Assembly: GCA_013368315.1 (NCBI GenBank)
Contig: JAACJM010000040.1
Location: forward strand, 458,518-522,517
DNA length: 64,000 nucleotides
Source of the DNA: Tetrapyrgos nigripes
Taxonomy: Eukaryota > Basidiomycota > Agaricomycetes > Agaricales > Campanellaceae
Direction: 5' to 3'
Of the stretch, positions 60,476 through 64,000 are shown piece by piece (position 1 is the first letter of the stretch; each line of letters begins with the position of its first letter). Both the position numbers and the translations under genes were made by a program. The notes under the pieces were generated by a model, which was not told where the DNA came from, did no database searches, and saw nothing but the letters and a program-made list of their open reading frames with translations.

Positions 60476-60880
60476 TGTGAAGTGTTGTCGTGCGCCGGCG
60501 CAAAGGGAGTGAAGGAAAGATGTGAGATAACCGTGATGTACTGCGAGTGTAGACGGAAAGATGCGAAACTGTGATAGACCACGTGTAGAATTCGAAGGTG
60601 CGCGCTTGTTATTGTTCTCTAGTTCCTCGGCATGTGAGAAATGTAGAAGGAAAGATGTGAAGTAGCTGCGATAAGGAAGATGTGAAGTAAATGTGATAGA
60701 CCGCGTGTAGGATTCGAAGGTGCGCGCTTGTTATTGTTCTCTGATTCCTTCGCACGTGAGAAAACAATAGAGAAAACTGTCCTGGTCATGAGCTGAGAAG
60801 TAAAGATAGAGAACTGTCTTGAAGTATGGGGTGGCCGTTGAAATACAAGAGAAAGAGGTCATGGGTTATCGAATTCCTCA
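60476..60880. promoter_or_regulatory. Divergent intergenic region with 122-bp tandem duplication
   Basis: Lies between the starts of the orphan gene (-) and the WD40 gene (+). gaaggtgcgcgcttgttatt occurs at about 60594 and 60716 (period 122 bp), each followed by gttctct and a cgagtgaga-like word. The duplicated unit probably carries promoter elements of one or both genes. Confidence 0.6.
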
Positions 60881-62278
60881 ATGACACCTTTCACCTTCAC
60901 CACCAACTCCAAAACACCGAAAAGCAAGAACGGGAAATACAAGCTGCGTGCACTCCTGGCTGGGCACCAGGGCGCAGTAGCGTGTGTGACTGCCCATCCA
61001 CTGGGAAGTCATGTAGCCTCCGGAGGTAAGTGCACAACTTTTCGGGCAGGAAAGCCTTACAGGTGCATGTAGGCCGAAGAGGGGACGCTTGTCTGGAAAC
61101 TTCAAGACAAGAAACTACTGGGCTCACCAACTGGGGCTGGTGACCGGGGAGTTACGACTGCTTTAGCATGGATGATTAGACCAGATGATACCGATGATGG
61201 GCTGGCGTTTGGGACTGATGATGGATATTTATGCATCTGGCGTCGCAGCCGAAAGGAACAGGAGGTAGGCCAGCAACTTCTGCTGAGAGCAATGGGCATT
61301 GACTCGACTTGCGATCCTAGTTCACCGAGGTGTACTGCAACCATCTCGAAGGGGGAGAGAATGGGCAGGAAATAACAGCCATCGCATTCGACGCGAGCTC
61401 CAGCCAGCTGGCTGTCGTCCATCGGGCTGAGATCGTTCACAGATTCGTAGTCGACCCATTGATGAGGCTGACCACAGTAAAATCGACAAGGATCAAGAAC
61501 CACTGGCCCCAGGCGGTCGGTTTCGGACAGACAGCTGCCCGTGGTCCCGAAATCTGGAGTTTCGGAAGAGAGGATGGCGAAATGTGAGTAGATGTGACAT
61601 GACGTTCTTACAAGCTGACTCACGTTGGAGAACAGACATATACTCGATGAAGGAGGGAAAATTACTGTGACAAAGACCACCGGCGTGGTGATGTAAGTGA
61701 TCTGAAAGAGCGATGTCTTTCTTTCTGAAACTGCTCAAAAGCGGTGGTGCTGCAATCAGCGTCAAAGACAATGCATATATTCTGGACGATACGTCACAGG
61801 GTGTCGCTCTCTACAAACTTTCGGGTGCAGAAAGACTCAAGACATTTGCTGTGACGACCAACGAACGACGTTCAAGAAATGTTGGCTTCCATGACGGAGG
61901 AAAAGCTCTGATCTCCGGAAGCGATCATGGTGATGTCTACATTTTTGACCGAAGGACTGGTGAGGTCAACGACATCATCCAGGTTGGGTGTAAAGATTGG
62001 GTACAATCCATAACGGTAAGTGACTTTCGGACTAAACGGAGTATAATCGTCCCTGAAGCTAGGAGCAGACGACAGAGATGGAGGGTGTACCGATAATAAT
62101 CATTGGTCGATCGGGGGAAAATTTGGGACAGACTGCTCTCCAAGTCTGGGAGAGGGAGACGCCTGCGCCAGAGAGGGAGGGAGTACGCCAGGGGAGACTC
62201 CTGCAAGACTTCTACTGGTGGCAGGTAATTTGTGTGTTGTTATCCATTCTTTTTGTCATGCAGAATCTTCGCCAGTGA
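60881..62278 (+). CDS. WD40-repeat protein with C-terminal membrane segment
   Basis: Start ATG 60881 (MTPFTFTTNSKTPKSKNGKY). WD40-like blades: RALLAGHQGAVACVTAHPLG then HVASGG; GTLVWKLQDKKLLGSP; TALAWMIRPDDTDDGLAFG then DGYLCIWRRS; EITAIAFDASSSQLAVVH. Further on are FHDGGKALISGSDHGDVYIF, DRRTG and VQSITTTEMEGVPIIIIG. The end is YWWQVICVLLSILFVMQNLR, a single hydrophobic helix that would anchor the propeller in a membrane. Introns are short, for example SIT|TTEMEG at about 62014-62067. The role is unknown; such WD40 proteins are common orphans in mushrooms. Its stop codon lies at the start of the first unit of a downstream tandem repeat. Confidence 0.75.
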
Positions 62279-62650
62279 GTGTTCTGATTGTTTGACCGTT
62301 TTCCGTTGCTCAGACCATCTAAACAGGGAGCACGCGAATGGATGGAGATTGTGACCGGTCTTGACCTGGGAATAGAGAGCGTAGCTGATCGTGATATTGA
62401 TACTCTGTAATGTAGCTCAGAGAAATGGCTGTATGCATGATATATATAATGAACTTACTTGATAAAAAGTGAGTGTTCTGATTGTTTGACCGTTTCCGTT
62501 GCTCAGAACATCTAAACAGGGAGCACGCGAGTGGATAGAGATTGTGACCGGTCTTGACCTGGGAAGCGTAGCTGATCGTGATATTGATACTCTGTAATGT
62601 AGCTCAGAGAAATAGCTGTATGCATGATATAATGAACTTACTCGATAAAC
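62274..62650. repeat. 194-bp tandem duplication after the WD40 gene
   Basis: agtgagtgttctgattg occurs at 62274 and 62468, each followed by ggtcttgacctggga and actctgtaatgtagctcaga. A third, degenerate unit can be seen near 62745-62830 (cttgatactctgtaatgtta). Confidence 0.88.
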
Positions 62651-63488
62651 CTGGATCGTAAATCAGGGTTTTGCTCTTCCTCCTGCAGACTTGTTTGTCA
62701 CGACCCATAACCAGTCGACTGCCACTAGACTTTGGGAGAGAGAGCGTGGATAGCCTTGAACTTGATACTCTGTAATGTTACTTTAGTAAAACCGGCTGGA
62801 CCTGTGGTATAACGGACTCACCTACATAGTTCTCCAATAAATTGACGGATTCTTCTAATCTCCAACGGGGCATTCTAGCTGTCCGGATGGAAATCGTGAC
62901 GTCTTTCCCATGAAAGAAAGTATTCAGGTTGAGTCTACCCGACACGAGTTTCGTGGCAGTCTATCCGGGAAAGAAGGATGAGAGATGAGGAATCGTCGAT
63001 TTTGGTCTTGATGTGAGCCATGCTAAGAGCGGATCTTGGCACAGTGAGCATTTAGGGCGAACCTATAATGCTTGGGACTACCCGACACGAGTTTCGTGGC
63101 AGTCTATCCGGGAAGAGAGAATGAGAGATGAGCGTATGAGGAGACTTTGCAAACTCCGAACGCGTCTAACTCCGAAAGCGTCTGTTGTTGTTTGGCTGCA
63201 GCGTTAACTGGCAAACTGACCCAATTCGCGCCTTTGACTTTCTCCTCTAGCTCTCATCTTCAAAACTCCGACCGTAGACTGCTGCGCGCAGCTATCCTGA
63301 TTATAACTTGAATTCGCTTCGAGTTAATATCCTTGTAACGCAGACTTGCCCTTGGCCGACAGTTTAGGTATGCAGTTTTATTCATCTTTCCGTTATTGCT
63401 GCTCATCTTGTACCCATCCTCAGTCCTTTCACGGTAGGTAGAGCACCAATCTAATCTTGCCAGAACAACACTGAAATTGTCTTCACAG
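62651..63488. other. No gene, repeat-rich
   Basis: Contains the degenerate third repeat unit and the pair at 62935-62990 and 63078-63132. No coding sequence is supportable. The last part is upstream of the gene at 63489. Confidence 0.5.
62935..63132. repeat. Direct repeat pair, 143 bp apart
   Basis: acccgacacgagtttcgtgg followed by cagtctatccggga and gagagatgag occurs twice, starting at about 62937 and 63080. Confidence 0.85.
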
Positions 63489-64000
63489 ATGTCTAGCACT
63501 TCGAAGTATTCGGTGAAAGACCTCATCAAAGATCCTAGTATCCTCACTCTGTTTGCGAAGCCCGGAACTCGTATGTTTTGCCATCACTTCCCCTGGATGT
63601 GCAATGCTAACCAAACCATAGCTCTCAAATCCTTCGATGGTTTATGTGGCAATCATGTTGGAGAGGTCCTAGTATCCACACCTAACATGTCAACCCTCTA
63701 CCGCCCTCCTCTGAACCAATGCTCCGTCCGAATGAGGAGAGATGGTCATTTTGGCCCAGACGACCCTCTGTACTTTCCTCAGCCATTCCATCGTCCAACT
63801 GCCCATCTTGCCGTCATCAGAGCCCCCCAACCCTCACCTGATCACCCATTCGCCGTCGCTTGGATCGTCCTCAATGATTCTCATTTCGAGCTCTCCACTC
63901 AGACATTCTGCATCGGATTCGGCTTCTTAGATAGACGTCTTCGTTCCAAGCTTGTTGCTTTGAGCGATACCGTCTTCAAGTCAATACCACATGGGCAAGA
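63489..64000 (+). CDS. Orphan gene, 5' part (runs off the window)
   Basis: Start ATG 63489 (MSSTSKYSVKDLIKDPSIL, then TLFAKPGTP). One intron (gtatgttttgcc...accatag, 63571-63620) follows, then LKSFDGLCGNHVGEVLVSTP, CSVRMRRDGHFGPDDPLYFP and AHLAVIRAPQPSPDHPFAVA. It is open to the window edge through SKLVALSDTVFKSI. The frame is clean and the codon use ordinary, so I take it as real. No domain recognised in the visible 150 residues. Confidence 0.72.
   Translation, partial: MSSTSKYSVKDLIKDPSILTLFAKPGTRMFCHHFPWMCNANQTIALKSFDGLCGNHVGEVLVSTPNMSTLYRPPLNQCSVRMRRDGHFGPDDPLYFPQPFHRPTAHLAVIRAPQPSPDHPFAVAWIVLNDSHFELSTQTFCIGFGFLDRRLRSKLVALSDTVFKSIPHGQ

Overview
The window looks like nuclear DNA of a mushroom-type basidiomycete (Agaricomycetes). 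Genes are cut by many short GT-AG introns (mostly about 50-60 nt), and the families present (HSPA12-like Hsp70 ATPases, repeat-less NACHT ATPases, a Pex24-type dysferlin-domain peroxin, several orphan coiled-coil and WD40 genes) are typical of that group. I see no rRNA, tRNA, CRISPR array or complete autonomous transposon. All gene models below were spliced by eye.

Left part (1-17.9 kb): an HSPA12-like ATPase (1663-4894, +), D-arabinono-1,4-lactone oxidase ALO1 (5294-6963, +) and a Ubc7-type ubiquitin-conjugating enzyme (7054-7921, -). A gene-poor stretch of about 8.8 kb follows, holding three foldback/MITE-like elements, one with clean 3-bp target duplications. A second E2 of the UBE2G1 type lies at 16768-17836 (+).

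Centre (18-49 kb): a segmental tandem array, the most remarkable part. The unit is E (ERCC6L2-like SNF2 ATPase, +), P (Pex24/dysferlin-domain peroxin, +), C (conserved spacer) and N (NACHT NTPase, -). The order is E1-P1-C1-N1, P2(fragment)/E2(5'-truncated)-P3-C2-N2, P4-C3-N3. The three NACHT genes all splice into complete frames (839, 867 and 864 aa). All four peroxin copies are broken, each with a different set of lesions, and the second SNF2 copy is a pseudogene. The NACHT copies differ by one, two or three tandem copies of the segment encoding the P-loop and by one hypervariable block in an otherwise conserved protein. Spacers C2 and C3 are almost identical over about 480 bp although their neighbouring genes are not, which suggests gene conversion. 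Duplication thus seems to have kept and diversified the NLR-like gene while its passengers decayed. This is the best candidate here for an undescribed system.

Right part (49-64 kb): a damaged TRAPP subunit gene (Trs33/TRAPPC6), a T5orf172/GIY-YIG-type gene, a long acidic Pro/Ser-rich gene, an uncertain minus-strand gene carrying internal tandem duplications, a coiled-coil orphan, two further orphans, a WD40 protein with a C-terminal membrane anchor, and the 5' part of a gene that runs off the window. Local tandem duplications of 120-540 bp are frequent here.
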